In this document: piece by piece, positions 1 through 8,323 of the stretch | Layout of the letters: every line of letters starts with the position of its first letter | Position numbering within the stretch: the stretch's first letter is position 1 | Assembly (NCBI GenBank): GCA_024641285.1 | Contig: JAHEDH010000006.1 | Location: 1 to 53,039, forward strand | DNA from: a bacterium | GTDB taxonomy: Bacteria > Actinomycetota > Acidimicrobiia > Spongiisociales > ZC4RG35 | Direction: 5' to 3' | DNA: 53,039 bases | Position numbers and translations under genes: made by a program | The notes under the pieces: model-generated | Told to the model about the DNA's origin: nothing | Seen by the model: only the letters and a program-made list of their open reading frames with translations | Database searches by the model: none

Positions 1-716
1 GTGTGGTCGGTCGTCTCTTCGATGCGATCCCGAAGTTCGATACCGGACGTCGTGAGCGCTCCGTCGGAGTCGAGCCAGCCGTTCGATCGACACCGATCCA
101 AGCCGGCCTGCCACTCGTCGGATGACCATGCCCGGTTCTTGCGATAGAACTCGGTGCTCGCATCCCCGTACCCGCTCGACGTGACGAGTGCCTCGATGGG
201 GCCGACGCCTTCGGTCACGAGCACGGCAACGTGCCCATCGCCTCGGAACTCCCGCAGGACTGCGACCGCCCACCACAGAGACGCCAGCGGGTCGGGGGGC
301 GGTTCGACGGCTGCGTGTGCGGCGGCGAGGGGGCGCCCTGCTAGTGGAAGGCGGGCGATGCACGCTCGGATCAGATCGCCCGCCTCGGTGAGCTCGGGCA
401 CACCCGGGAGATCGGGAACGAGTCGTCGGATCGCTTCGACTGTCCCCTCGATACGTAGGTCCGTGGCCGTCGCCGGTGAGATGTGCTCCCAGACCGACGG
501 GATCGATCGTTCGACCAGACGGGGATTGAAGTTGTAGAAGGTGGCGGTGACGGTCGCTGCGCTCACCGCTCCGAGTGGTGCCGCTCGCTGGGCGAAGTAG
601 GCGTTCCACGGATGCAGTCCGGCTTCCAGATATGGCCGGGCGACTTCAGGGGCGAAGTAGCAAACGGCATGAAAACTCTCGATGGCTCGCCTGAGCCTGA
701 GTGCGGACGAGATCAT
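1..716 (-). CDS. SCO6745 family protein, 3' end cut by the window edge
   Basis: Reading the minus strand from an ATG at 716 gives an open frame of 238 codons that runs off position 1. The protein begins MISSALRLRRAIESFHAVCYF and contains HAVCYFAPE followed by FAQRAAPLGAVSAATVTATFYNF. That pattern is characteristic of the actinobacterial SCO6745 family, whose members are roughly 280 residues, so perhaps 40 residues are missing. The family has a winged-helix-like fold and no established function. No strong ribosome binding site precedes the ATG. A weak match to the regulon box described elsewhere lies at 753-766 (minus strand GGGACTGACGCCCA). The family assignment is from recalled motif similarity. 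Confidence 0.75.
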   Translation of the reverse strand, partial: MISSALRLRRAIESFHAVCYFAPEVARPYLEAGLHPWNAYFAQRAAPLGAVSAATVTATFYNFNPRLVERSIPSVWEHISPATATDLRIEGTVEAIRRLVPDLPGVPELTEAGDLIRACIARLPLAGRPLAAAHAAVEPPPDPLASLWWAVAVLREFRGDGHVAVLVTEGVGPIEALVTSSGYGDASTEFYRKNRAWSSDEWQAGLDRCRSNGWLDSDGALTTSGIELRDRIEETTDH

Positions 717-906
717 CCCGAGGACGATACCCCGGGTGGTCGTCGGGACCGGTGGGCGTCAGTCCCAGCGAAGACCGGCGTCCCAGCGATGGCTGGATCA
801 GCTCGATCCCGACCACGAGAGCCGGACCACTAGGTCCCCGACCAGGAGAGACCGGACCACGAACGGCCAGGCCGATCCCGGCGTCAGAAGTCGCCGAGAT
901 CGGAGG

Positions 907-1332
907 TCACGGAACGATCACCACCGGGCAGGGAGCATTGTGAGCCAGTCGGTCCGCGACAGATCCCATCATGACACGCTCCACGACTCCGGCGCCGCGA
1001 CGGCCCACGAACAGCATGTCGATCTCGTTCTCGGAGCAGAAGTTGATGATCGCTCCTCCGGGCTCGCCGACCTCGAGAACGGCCTCCGCCTCGACGTCGA
1101 GCGACTTCTGTATCGGTGTGAGCAGCTCACTTCTCGCCGACGCGATCGCCGACGACATCGCCTCGGGCGTTGGAGGCGAACCTTCGATGCCCCACCAACC
1201 CTCGGGTGGCCGCACGACTGTGACGAGCTGGAGCTCTGCACCTGCGAGTTTGGCCATCTCGGCGGCCATCTGCGCGGCCCGTTTCGACTCGGCGCTCCCA
1301 TCCACGGCTACTGCGAATCTGCTCATCTGCAT
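907..1332 (-). CDS. Universal stress protein, ATP-binding class (USP 1)
   Basis: This 141-residue single-domain UspA protein starts MQMSRFAVAVDGS and ends with the nucleotide-binding loop GRRGAGVVERVMMGS, fitting G-2X-G-9X-G-S. It should therefore be an ATP-binding USP. A longer in-frame start at 1416 exists, but the ATG at 1332 has AAAGGA about seven bases upstream and begins exactly at the family N-terminus. A regulon-type box lies at 1387-1400, 54 bases upstream. The protein is expected to be cytoplasmic and to act in stress or dormancy adaptation, as USPs do in the mycobacterial DosR regulon. That role is inferred from family and box. Confidence 0.9.
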   Translation of the reverse strand: MQMSRFAVAVDGSAESKRAAQMAAEMAKLAGAELQLVTVVRPPEGWWGIEGSPPTPEAMSSAIASARSELLTPIQKSLDVEAEAVLEVGEPGGAIINFCSENEIDMLFVGRRGAGVVERVMMGSVADRLAHNAPCPVVIVP

Positions 1333-1386
1333 CGCTGAATCCTTTCGTGTGTGAACCACGATAGGAGGTTTCGAGCTCGCTGAAGA

Positions 1387-1400
1387 GTGACCTTGGGCCC
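1387..1400 (-). promoter_or_regulatory. Candidate DosR-like box upstream of USP 1
   Basis: The plus strand reads GTGACCTTGGGCCC, and the minus strand, toward the gene, reads GGGCCCAAGGTCAC. The site fits the GKGAC-N4-GNCMC pattern seen repeatedly between 19 and 51 kb and sits 54 bases from the USP start, the usual place for such a box. Confidence 0.4.
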
Positions 1401-1470
1401 ATCGATCCGGTCCCATCTTGGTCCCGCCGGGCGGCTTGACGAGAATGAAGGACCACTCATCCGGAGAACC

Positions 1471-3051
1471 ATGAAACCCAAGATCGTGATCGCAGAAACC
1501 ATCGCCCAGGCCGGAGTCGATCTCCTCTCCGAACAGTTCGAGGTCGACCTCGCCATCGGGCTCGATCGGCCGGAGCTGTTCGAGCGGCTGGCCGATGCAG
1601 CCGGGCTGATCGTCCGTTCGGCCACCACCGTCGACGCCGAGATGATCGCCGCAGCGCCCTTACTGAAGGTCATCGGTCGCGCCGGGATCGGCGTCGACAA
1701 CATCGATCTGTCGGCGGCGACTGAGCGCGGCGTGCTGGTCGTCAACGCACCCAACGCCAACACGATCTCAGCCGCGGAACAGGCGATGGCGCTCATGCTC
1801 AGCCAAGCGCGCAACACGCCGCAGGCGCACGCCAAACTCGTGGCCGGAGTCTGGGATCGCAAGAGCTTCCAGGGCGTCGAGCTGCACGGCAAGACCGTCG
1901 GGATCATCGGTCTCGGCAAGATCGGCACCCTCGTGGCGCAGCGGTGCGCCGCGTTCGGGATGAAGGTGTGCGCCTACGATCCGTTCGTGACCGAGGACCG
2001 GGCCAGGCGCCTCGGAGTCGAGTTGGTCGATCTCGACACGCTGCTCGGGCAAGCCGACTTCATCTCTATCCATCTCCCGAAGACGCCCGAGACCGAGAAC
2101 CTGATCGGCGGTGACAACATCGCCAAGCTCAAGCCCGGCGTGAGGATCGTCAACACCTCGCGTGGAGGAATCGTCAACGAGGCGGAGCTGGCGAAGGCCA
2201 TCGAGGACGGTGTCGTCGCCGGAGCCGGCCTCGACGTCTTTGCATCCGAACCCACCATCGACAGCCCGCTGTTCTCGCTCCCTCAGGTGGTCGTGACCCC
2301 GCATCTCGGAGCCTCCACGGCCGAGGCCCAGGACAAGGCAGGCACCGATGTGGCGGAGGCGGTCGGAGCCGCCCTCGCCGGCGAGCTCGTCCTGAGCGCA
2401 GTCAACGTCGATCTCGGCCCGGAAGTGACCGAGGAGGTCCGGGCGTTCCTCCCGGTCGCCGAGAACCTCGGCCGGGCGTTCGTCGGACTCGCCCGGGGAA
2501 TCGCCGGCCCGCTCACCGTCAGGGCAGAGGGCCGCATTGCAGGCCAGCCGATTCGGCCGCTCAAGCTCGCCGTGCTCAAGGGGCTGCTGGAGGCCGTCAC
2601 CGATGACCCGGTGTCCTATGTCAACGCACCGTCGATGGCCGAAGGGCATGGCATCAGCGTCGATGTCGAGGCATCTGAGCAGGCCCAGGACTACGTCTCG
2701 AGCGTGCGGGTGACCGGCCAGGGCGCCGGAGGTGTGATCGCCATCGCCGGCACCTTGTCGAAACGGGGACCGGTGATGGTCGAGGTGGCGGAACACGACG
2801 TCGAACTGCTCTTCTCCGATCATGTGCTCGTGGTCCGCAACTCCGACACGCCCGGTGTCATCGGTCGGGTCGGCACCTATCTGGGGAACCAGGGCATCAA
2901 CATCGACAACATGGTCGTTGGCCAGTCGAGGGCGACGGGGATGGCGGCGATGATGGGCGTCAACGTCGATCGCGCGCTCACCGAGGCCGAGCTCGACTCC
3001 ATCCGATCCCTCGAAGGCATCGAAGAAGCCACCTACCTGACCTTCCGCTAG
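1471..3051 (+). CDS. serA: D-3-phosphoglycerate dehydrogenase
   Basis: This 526-residue protein has the long (type I) PGDH layout: a D-isomer-specific 2-hydroxyacid dehydrogenase domain (GIIGLGKIGTLVAQR Rossmann loop, NTSRGGIVNEAEL, and PHLGASTAEAQ with the catalytic His), then an ASB domain, then a C-terminal ACT domain (NSDTPGVIGRVGTYL, GINIDNM). It oxidises 3-phosphoglycerate to 3-phosphohydroxypyruvate, the first step of serine synthesis, and the ACT domain suggests serine feedback. The ATG at 1471 is preceded by GGAGA and begins at the normal N-terminus (MKPKIVIAE). Longer in-frame starts upstream add non-family sequence. Confidence 0.96.
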   Translation: MKPKIVIAETIAQAGVDLLSEQFEVDLAIGLDRPELFERLADAAGLIVRSATTVDAEMIAAAPLLKVIGRAGIGVDNIDLSAATERGVLVVNAPNANTISAAEQAMALMLSQARNTPQAHAKLVAGVWDRKSFQGVELHGKTVGIIGLGKIGTLVAQRCAAFGMKVCAYDPFVTEDRARRLGVELVDLDTLLGQADFISIHLPKTPETENLIGGDNIAKLKPGVRIVNTSRGGIVNEAELAKAIEDGVVAGAGLDVFASEPTIDSPLFSLPQVVVTPHLGASTAEAQDKAGTDVAEAVGAALAGELVLSAVNVDLGPEVTEEVRAFLPVAENLGRAFVGLARGIAGPLTVRAEGRIAGQPIRPLKLAVLKGLLEAVTDDPVSYVNAPSMAEGHGISVDVEASEQAQDYVSSVRVTGQGAGGVIAIAGTLSKRGPVMVEVAEHDVELLFSDHVLVVRNSDTPGVIGRVGTYLGNQGINIDNMVVGQSRATGMAAMMGVNVDRALTEAELDSIRSLEGIEEATYLTFR

Positions 3052-3083
3052 TGCGTTCTTGAGTCGCTCGACACCGTATTTCT

Positions 3084-3097
3084 GGGTCAACCGACCC
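3084..3097. terminator. Short hairpin between serA and the methyltransferase gene
   Basis: GGGTC AACC GACCC is a perfect inverted repeat, extended by one T/A pair to TGGGTC/GACCCA, 32 bases after the serA stop and 24 bases before the next ATG. It could be a weak terminator. Its half-sites also resemble the GGGTC half-sites of some regulon boxes, so an operator role is possible. Confidence 0.3.
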
Positions 3098-3120
3098 AAG
3101 AAGGGGATAGCGTCTCCCAG

Positions 3121-3900
3121 ATGAGCGAGATACCGGAACATGTCGCGGCCAATCGCGAGTATTGGGACGGCATCGCCGACCAATGGGTCGAGATGGGAGA
3201 GCGGGCATGGGCTCGTGAGATCCCGAACTGGGGCGAGTGGGGCATTCCCGAAGCGGAAGTGGGCATGCTCCCTGAGGACATGTCGGGAATGCACGCCATC
3301 GACCTTGGGTGCGGCACCGGCTACGTCGCTGCCTGGATGGCCCGTCGGGGTGCGACGGTGACCGGGATCGACAACTCTGCCAGGCAGCTCGCCACCGCGG
3401 AACGTCTCGCAGGCGAGCACGGCATCGACCTGGAGCTGATCCACGGCAACGCCGAGACCGTTCCAAAACCGGACGCCCGGTACGACTTCGCCATCAGCGA
3501 GTACGGAGCGTCGATCTGGGCCGACCCCTACGTCTGGATTCCGGAGGCCCACCGGCTGCTGAAGCCCGGTGGAGTGCTGCACTTCCTCGGCAACCACATA
3601 CTCCTTGCGATCTGCTGGCCGCCAGACGGGTCGTTCCCGGTGAGTCGTACCCTCCAGACCTCGTACTTCGACATCTATCGTCAGGACTGGCGTGAGGCGG
3701 TCGACGACCCCGGTGGCATCGAGTTCAACTTGACGTTCTCGGGCTGGATTCGGTTGTTCCATGACACAGGTTTCGAGATCGTGGATCTGATCGAAGTGCA
3801 GGCGCCGGCGGATGTCGAGCGCGATCGGTTTGGTGTGCCCGCCGAATGGGCCAAGCGGTGGCCGAGCGAGCACATCTGGAAGCTCAGAAAGCGCCGCTGA
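3121..3900 (+). CDS. Class I SAM-dependent methyltransferase
   Basis: The 259-residue protein carries the SAM-binding motif I HAIDLGCGTGYVAAW near residue 60. This is followed by a motif-II acidic residue (VTGIDNS) and the post-motif LKPGGVLHFLG typical of Methyltransf_11/25 enzymes. The substrate cannot be read from the sequence. The ATG at 3121 is the only convincing start, with AAGGGG some 14 bases upstream. It stands alone between serA and a converging peptidase gene and is separated from the latter by a large palindrome. The family call is sure; the function is open. Confidence 0.9.
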   Translation: MSEIPEHVAANREYWDGIADQWVEMGERAWAREIPNWGEWGIPEAEVGMLPEDMSGMHAIDLGCGTGYVAAWMARRGATVTGIDNSARQLATAERLAGEHGIDLELIHGNAETVPKPDARYDFAISEYGASIWADPYVWIPEAHRLLKPGGVLHFLGNHILLAICWPPDGSFPVSRTLQTSYFDIYRQDWREAVDDPGGIEFNLTFSGWIRLFHDTGFEIVDLIEVQAPADVERDRFGVPAEWAKRWPSEHIWKLRKRR

Positions 3901-3909
3901 CTCGAGACC

Positions 3910-4033
3910 CGAACCCAGGGTTCCACACCACAATTGTCGTGGAACTCAGGTCGCAGTTCCGAAGATGTCGATCCTCGGGACTCGAACCGTGTCCTGAGAT
4001 CCACACTCATTGTGGTCAGCAACCCTGGGTTCG
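3910..4033. repeat. 124-nt imperfect palindrome in a convergent intergenic space
   Basis: The outer 13 bases (CGAACCCAGGGTT) recur exactly in inverted form at 4021-4033. The inner arms continue to match with interruptions: ACCACAAT, GTGGA, CTCAGG and GTTC all pair with the opposite arm. The element fills the gap between the methyltransferase stop (3900) and the S9 peptidase stop (4035). It could form a long hairpin acting as a bidirectional terminator, or be a small non-autonomous palindromic element. I see no flanking target-site duplication. Confidence 0.7.
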
Positions 4034-4034
4034 C

Positions 4035-5915
4035 CTAGTGGAGATGACGGTCGTGCCAGTCGAGGATGGCGTCGAAGCGGTCGATGCGGTGGCGGGGTTT
4101 GCCGCTCCGGCTCATCTCGTGGCCCTCGCCCGGGAAGCGGACGAACTCGGTCTCGACCCCGGCCTTCAGCAGTGCCATGAAATAGCGTTCGGACTGTTCG
4201 ATCGGGCAACGGAAATCGTTCTCGGCATGAACCACCAGCGTCGGAGTCGTCGTCTGGTCGGCGCGCGTGAGCGGGCTCTTCTCCCGCCAGACCCGTTCGG
4301 CGTCCGGATCGCCGTGATCGGCGCCGGCGTAGAAGCGGGGGAAGCTGCCGCCGATGTCGGACGTCCCGGCGAAGCTGTTGTACGACAGCAGGCCCCGCTC
4401 CACCACGGCGCTTTTCCAGCGATGGTCGGTCGCGATGATCCATGCCGTCAGAAAGCCCCCGTAGGAGCCTCCCATGATGCCCATCCGGTCGCGGTCGAGC
4501 CGCGGATTGCGCTCCAGGGCGGCACCTATGGCCGCGTTCACGTCGGCGACATCCACGACGCCCCAGCCATCGTGGATCACATCACGGACGAAGTCCCTGC
4601 CCTTGCCGGCTGAGCCGCGGGGATTGCACGCGATCACTCCGTAGCCGGCGCCCGCATACACCTGGAACTCGTCGAAGAACCCGAACCCGTATTGGCTCGC
4701 CGGGCCGCCGTGGATGTTCAACAGGACCGGAACCGGCCCGTCGCCCGGCGGCAGGTACACCCAGACATCGATCTCGGTTCCCTCCGAGATCGTCGTGAAG
4801 TGGTGTGCGTCGACCAGATCGAGCTCGCTGGAGTGTGCGACTGCGGCACCCTCGCCGTCTCGGGCGAGGAAGAGCGTTCCAGGATCGGTCGGTGTCTTCG
4901 AGACGTATGCCGACACGCCGGCCGCGATCGAGAATTCCGACACCACCTGCGGCCCGGTGATGAGGTGGTCGACGGTTCCATCCGCGTGAACGGCCACCAC
5001 ACCCCCCATTCCGGAGTCTTCTTGCATGACGTGGGCGAGGCCGCTGTCGAACTCGATGTACGCCGGGCCGATCGCAAGCGATGAGGCCGCCCGGTCGAGG
5101 TGAGCCGTCAGCGAGGTCGGCTCTGTCCCGTCCAGTCGCCACAGTGTGGTGATCGACGGCCAATCGGTTTCCGGATCGCCGAGCAGGTGCAGGTCGGCGT
5201 CCGGTGAGTAGCGCACGAACGACCAGCCTCCGTGCGGGAGGATCTCGGTCCGCTCGCCACTCTCGAGATCGACGAGCAGGACCGACGCTCCGAAGTCCAG
5301 GCTGCGGTCGTCGCGGAGGTCGGACAGGTAGGCGATCTGGGTGCCGTCTGGATGCCACGTCGGGGACTTCTCGTCGAGATCTCCGGGGGTCAGGCACCGG
5401 GCCTCCTGGGCGCCGTCGGCTCCGACCAGCCAGATGTGGGACTTGCGATCGTGCAACCAGCCGAGGTTGTCGAACCGGTACGGCACGCTGGTCACTCGGC
5501 GAGGCTTGCGGGCACGCTCCTCGTCGTCGAGGTCCTTCCATTCGTCGATGTAGGTGGTTGCGGCCACTGCGAGCCGAGATCCATCCGGTGACCATTCGAA
5601 CGCGGTGACGCCGAGATCGAAGTCAGTCACGACCTTCGCCTCCCCGCCGTCGGCGGGGATCACTGCGAGCTGTGGGATCTTCACCACGGTTCGCAGGAAT
5701 GCCAATCGAGTCCCGTCGGGCGACCATTTGGGTGTCGAGTCTCCGGGGCCGGCCGTGAATTGGCTGGCGCCGTGTTCGTCACCGACCCAGATCGTCCGGT
5801 GGTACCGGTCCTCGTCGGTGTCGACGATCGTCTGAACGTAGGCGACGCGGTCCCCGCTCGGGTGGACGGCGGGCATCTGCGGTGTGGTCAGGCCGTTGAG
5901 GTCATCGGGAAGCAT
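4035..5915 (-). CDS. S9 family serine peptidase (prolyl oligopeptidase type)
   Basis: The protein has 626 residues. The N-terminal part has WD40/PD40-like propeller repeats (WSPDGTRLAF, WSPDGSRLAV, WHPDGTQIAYLSD). The C-terminal alpha/beta-hydrolase domain has the nucleophile elbow GIMGGSYGGF, a candidate Asp in VVHAENDFRCP and the His in FPGEGHEMS. This is the layout of acylaminoacyl-peptidase and dipeptidyl-peptidase-like S9C enzymes, which cleave short peptides; no signal peptide is visible, so it is probably cytoplasmic. The ATG at 5915 lacks a clear ribosome binding site. The gene is monocistronic and convergent with the methyltransferase gene. Confidence 0.93.
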   Translation of the reverse strand: MLPDDLNGLTTPQMPAVHPSGDRVAYVQTIVDTDEDRYHRTIWVGDEHGASQFTAGPGDSTPKWSPDGTRLAFLRTVVKIPQLAVIPADGGEAKVVTDFDLGVTAFEWSPDGSRLAVAATTYIDEWKDLDDEERARKPRRVTSVPYRFDNLGWLHDRKSHIWLVGADGAQEARCLTPGDLDEKSPTWHPDGTQIAYLSDLRDDRSLDFGASVLLVDLESGERTEILPHGGWSFVRYSPDADLHLLGDPETDWPSITTLWRLDGTEPTSLTAHLDRAASSLAIGPAYIEFDSGLAHVMQEDSGMGGVVAVHADGTVDHLITGPQVVSEFSIAAGVSAYVSKTPTDPGTLFLARDGEGAAVAHSSELDLVDAHHFTTISEGTEIDVWVYLPPGDGPVPVLLNIHGGPASQYGFGFFDEFQVYAGAGYGVIACNPRGSAGKGRDFVRDVIHDGWGVVDVADVNAAIGAALERNPRLDRDRMGIMGGSYGGFLTAWIIATDHRWKSAVVERGLLSYNSFAGTSDIGGSFPRFYAGADHGDPDAERVWREKSPLTRADQTTTPTLVVHAENDFRCPIEQSERYFMALLKAGVETEFVRFPGEGHEMSRSGKPRHRIDRFDAILDWHDRHLH

Positions 5916-5968
5916 GCGAGAACGATAGGTGTCGTGGCCGGGGAGCAGTGATCGGGTAGCTTCCCCTC

Positions 5969-6436
5969 GTGCATCGATTCGTCGCTTCGTGGTTCGGGAC
6001 AGGGCTGATCCTCAGAAAGGTCCGAGGCTCGGACTCCGGCTCGGGCACGGTCGGGGCCCTGTTCGCCATCCCGTTGGTATGGGCGCTCGCATCGATCGGG
6101 ACATGGGCGCAGGCTCTCGGCGCCGTGCTCGTCGCGGGGGCTTCCGTCGTCTCCAGTGCTCGGTTCGTCGACGAGACGGACAGCGTCAAGGTCGGCGATC
6201 CGGGGTGGGTCGTCGTCGACGAAGCTGCGGGGGTCATGCTGGCCACGATCGGCCTGGGGCTTCCGGGCGCAGCCGTGGCGTGGGTGGTCTTTCGGATCGC
6301 CGACATCTTCAAGACCTGGTTCCCGGGTGTGGCGCAGGCCGAGAGGCTGGGAGGGGCAGTCGGGATCACCGCAGACGACCTCGTTGCAGGGCTCTACGGG
6401 CTGGCCGCAGGCTGGATCGTCCAATCACTGATCTGA
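5969..6436 (+). CDS. pgpA: Phosphatidylglycerophosphatase A
   Basis: A GTG at 5969 opens a 155-residue membrane protein with the PgpA signature PGWVVVDEAAGVML, the later FRIADIFKTWFPG stretch and a C-terminal GITADDLVAGLYG. PgpA dephosphorylates phosphatidylglycerophosphate to phosphatidylglycerol at the inner membrane. About four hydrophobic segments are visible. The acidic residues in the DE and DD pairs are those expected to bind the metal. It is divergent from the S9 peptidase gene (53 bases apart) and is followed closely by an uncharacterised gene. Confidence 0.9.
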   Translation: MHRFVASWFGTGLILRKVRGSDSGSGTVGALFAIPLVWALASIGTWAQALGAVLVAGASVVSSARFVDETDSVKVGDPGWVVVDEAAGVMLATIGLGLPGAAVAWVVFRIADIFKTWFPGVAQAERLGGAVGITADDLVAGLYGLAAGWIVQSLI

Positions 6437-6487
6437 GGCAGATCAGCCGGAGGGTGACGGCCCGATGTCAGGGCATAGAATGCCGTC

Positions 6488-6973
6488 ATGGCGCAACAGC
6501 CGAACATCGAACACGATCTCTCCGACCGCCCCCGGGCGGTTCCGTCTCCGGGCACCGCACGCCGGTGGTCGCCGAGCAGCCGGCCTGGTGTGATCACCAC
6601 GCCCGCCGAGATGCCGTCGGGTGACGGTTTCGGAACGCCTGGCCCAGACGCCGGGTTCGCCAAGACCCTCATCGGTCGCGCCGACCTCGCGGACAGCTCG
6701 CCCGAGCTCGAAGCCGTTCTGTCGGCGATCATGGTCGCCCGGGCCTCTTCCTTCGGTCGGGCCCCGACGCACGGGGACCTCGACGCCGCGATGGCGATGT
6801 GCGGTCTGGGCAGTGAAGACGCACCCGAATGGGTGCACGTTCGCCGCAAACATTGGATGCACGCGATCGCCCATGACAAACCGAAGGGCAGGACTGCGGT
6901 GTCCGAATTGGATCGTGATCTGCTTCGGGAGAGGCCAGACCAGATCCGAGCCATGCTCAAGCAGAGGGCGTGA
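6488..6973 (+). CDS. Uncharacterised 161-residue protein
   Basis: I do not recognise the family. The first 60 residues are proline/serine-rich and probably disordered. From about residue 65 a helical domain follows (ELEAVLSAIMVARASSFGRAP, then HGDLDAAMAMCGLG and WVHVRRKHWMHAIAHDK). There is no signal peptide or membrane segment. Its last codon overlaps the next gene by four bases (GTGA), so it is translationally coupled to the thioesterase. Codon use resembles the neighbours, which supports a real gene. Confidence 0.65.
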   Translation: MAQQPNIEHDLSDRPRAVPSPGTARRWSPSSRPGVITTPAEMPSGDGFGTPGPDAGFAKTLIGRADLADSSPELEAVLSAIMVARASSFGRAPTHGDLDAAMAMCGLGSEDAPEWVHVRRKHWMHAIAHDKPKGRTAVSELDRDLLRERPDQIRAMLKQRA

Positions 6974-7506
6974 GCTTCCGGTTCATCACGGGGGCGGCGC
7001 TGCCCGTCGCAGATCCGAGCGCACTCTCACGGATCCCGACACACCACCTCGTCACGTGCTTCGGCTGCGGGCCGGAGAACCCGCACCGGCTCGGCATCGT
7101 GCCGAGGTACACCGATGACAAGGTCATCGCCGAGATGGCATTTCATCCTCGATTCGAGGGCGGACCCGGACTCGCTCACGGCGGAGCAGTTGCTGCCTTG
7201 TTCGACGACCTGCTGGGGTTCGTCGCCATGATGCATCAACGCCCCGCCGTGACTGCCAAGCTCGAGGTCAACTATCGACATCCGATCCCGCTCGGAATCA
7301 CGATTCGCTCCGAGGCGTGGCTGACGGCGATCGACGGGCGCAAGCTGTCTGTCGAAGGGGCCGGCTTCGCACCGGATGGAACCGTGTTGGTCGAGGTGGT
7401 CGGGCTGTTCATCGCCGTGGGCGCCGAGCACTTCACCAAGGCGATCCAGGGCACGGCGTCGCCCTATCCGGACTCGATGTACGAGTCCGACGAGTACTAC
7501 CCGTGA
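6970..7506 (+). CDS. PaaI-type hotdog-fold thioesterase
   Basis: The 178-residue protein has the PaaI/YbgC-like arrangement: a cysteine-containing lead segment [13 protein letters not shown], then [21 protein letters not shown], where HGG and the acidic residue form the active-site loop of hotdog thioesterases, then NYRHPIPLG on the next strand. It is predicted to hydrolyse an acyl-CoA; the acyl group cannot be told. The start is a GTG overlapping the upstream stop (GTGA). A plausible alternative ATG is not near the family start, so GTG at 6970 is preferred. Confidence 0.85.
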   Translation: MSFRFITGAALPVADPSALSRIPTHHLVTCFGCGPENPHRLGIVPRYTDDKVIAEMAFHPRFEGGPGLAHGGAVAALFDDLLGFVAMMHQRPAVTAKLEVNYRHPIPLGITIRSEAWLTAIDGRKLSVEGAGFAPDGTVLVEVVGLFIAVGAEHFTKAIQGTASPYPDSMYESDEYYP

Positions 7507-7558
7507 GTGCCGAGCGCCGCAGCGGCCTGCCGCAGCAGAGCCGCTAGCGTCTCATCCG

Positions 7559-8323
7559 ATGAAGATCGTACGATTCAGATCAGGGGATGACATCGCCTAC
7601 GGGCTGGCAGAAGCAGCAGGTGTCACCCTGTACAACGGCTCGCCCTTCGTCGCCTGGGAGGCTACGGAGACGCTGATCCCGTGGGACTCGGTCCAATTGC
7701 TCGCACCCGTGCTGCCCTCCAAGGTCGTGGGCGTGGGGAAGAACTATGCCGACCCTGCCGATGAGATGGGTGGTGTCGTTCCAGAGGAGCCGATCGTCTT
7801 CCTGAAGCCGGCGACGTCCGTCGTGGGTCCGGAGTCGAGGGTCGTCTATCCCGAGATCTCCGAAGAGGTTCATCACGGCGGCGAGCTCGCAGTCGTGATC
7901 GGCAGGCTCGCCAAGAACGTTCGGGCCGAGGACGCCGGCCAGTACATCTTCGGATACACCGCCGCCAACGACGTCACTGCGCGCGATCTCGAGCGCCGGG
8001 ACGGCCAGTGGACCAGGGCCAAGGGCTTCGACACGTTCTGTCCGCTCGGACCGGGGATCGAGACCGAGCTCGATCCGCTCGAGAAGCTGTCGATCGTCTG
8101 CCGGGTCAATGGCGAGGTGCGCCAGGGCGGGTTCACCTCGGACATGGTCTTCGGCGTGGCCGAATTGATCGAGTTCATCTCCCAGGTCATGACGTTGTTG
8201 CCGGGCGACGTGATCCTGACCGGCACGCCCTCGGGCGTGGGGCCGGTCGAGCCCGGCGACACGATGGAGGTCGAGATCGACGGCATCGGAACGCTCCTCA
8301 ACCGGGTGGTGAAGAAGTCATGA
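7559..8323 (+). CDS. Fumarylacetoacetate hydrolase family protein
   Basis: The 254-residue protein shows an FAH_N-like lead domain followed by the catalytic FAH fold: [22 protein letters not shown], the metal-binding [39 protein letters not shown] and the late [14 protein letters not shown]. Such enzymes hydrolyse or decarboxylate acylpyruvates in catabolism of aromatic or related acids, with Mg2+ or Mn2+. The exact substrate is unknown. The ATG at 7559 matches the family start; longer in-frame starts run into the upstream gene. Its stop overlaps the gltX start (ATGA). Confidence 0.92.
   Translation: MKIVRFRSGDDIAYGLAEAAGVTLYNGSPFVAWEATETLIPWDSVQLLAPVLPSKVVGVGKNYADPADEMGGVVPEEPIVFLKPATSVVGPESRVVYPEISEEVHHGGELAVVIGRLAKNVRAEDAGQYIFGYTAANDVTARDLERRDGQWTRAKGFDTFCPLGPGIETELDPLEKLSIVCRVNGEVRQGGFTSDMVFGVAELIEFISQVMTLLPGDVILTGTPSGVGPVEPGDTMEVEIDGIGTLLNRVVKKS

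Noticed and set aside
753-766. Box-like site GGGACTGACGCCCA before the SCO6745 gene
   Set aside because: The second half-site and the central TTC are lost. Kept only as a remark because the spacing to the start is good.
1768-3933. A 721-codon open frame antisense to serA and the methyltransferase gene
   Set aside because: It is antisense to two genes with clear family motifs, its translation is rich in His/Asp/Arg/Gly with no recognisable domain, and such frames are expected in GC-rich DNA.
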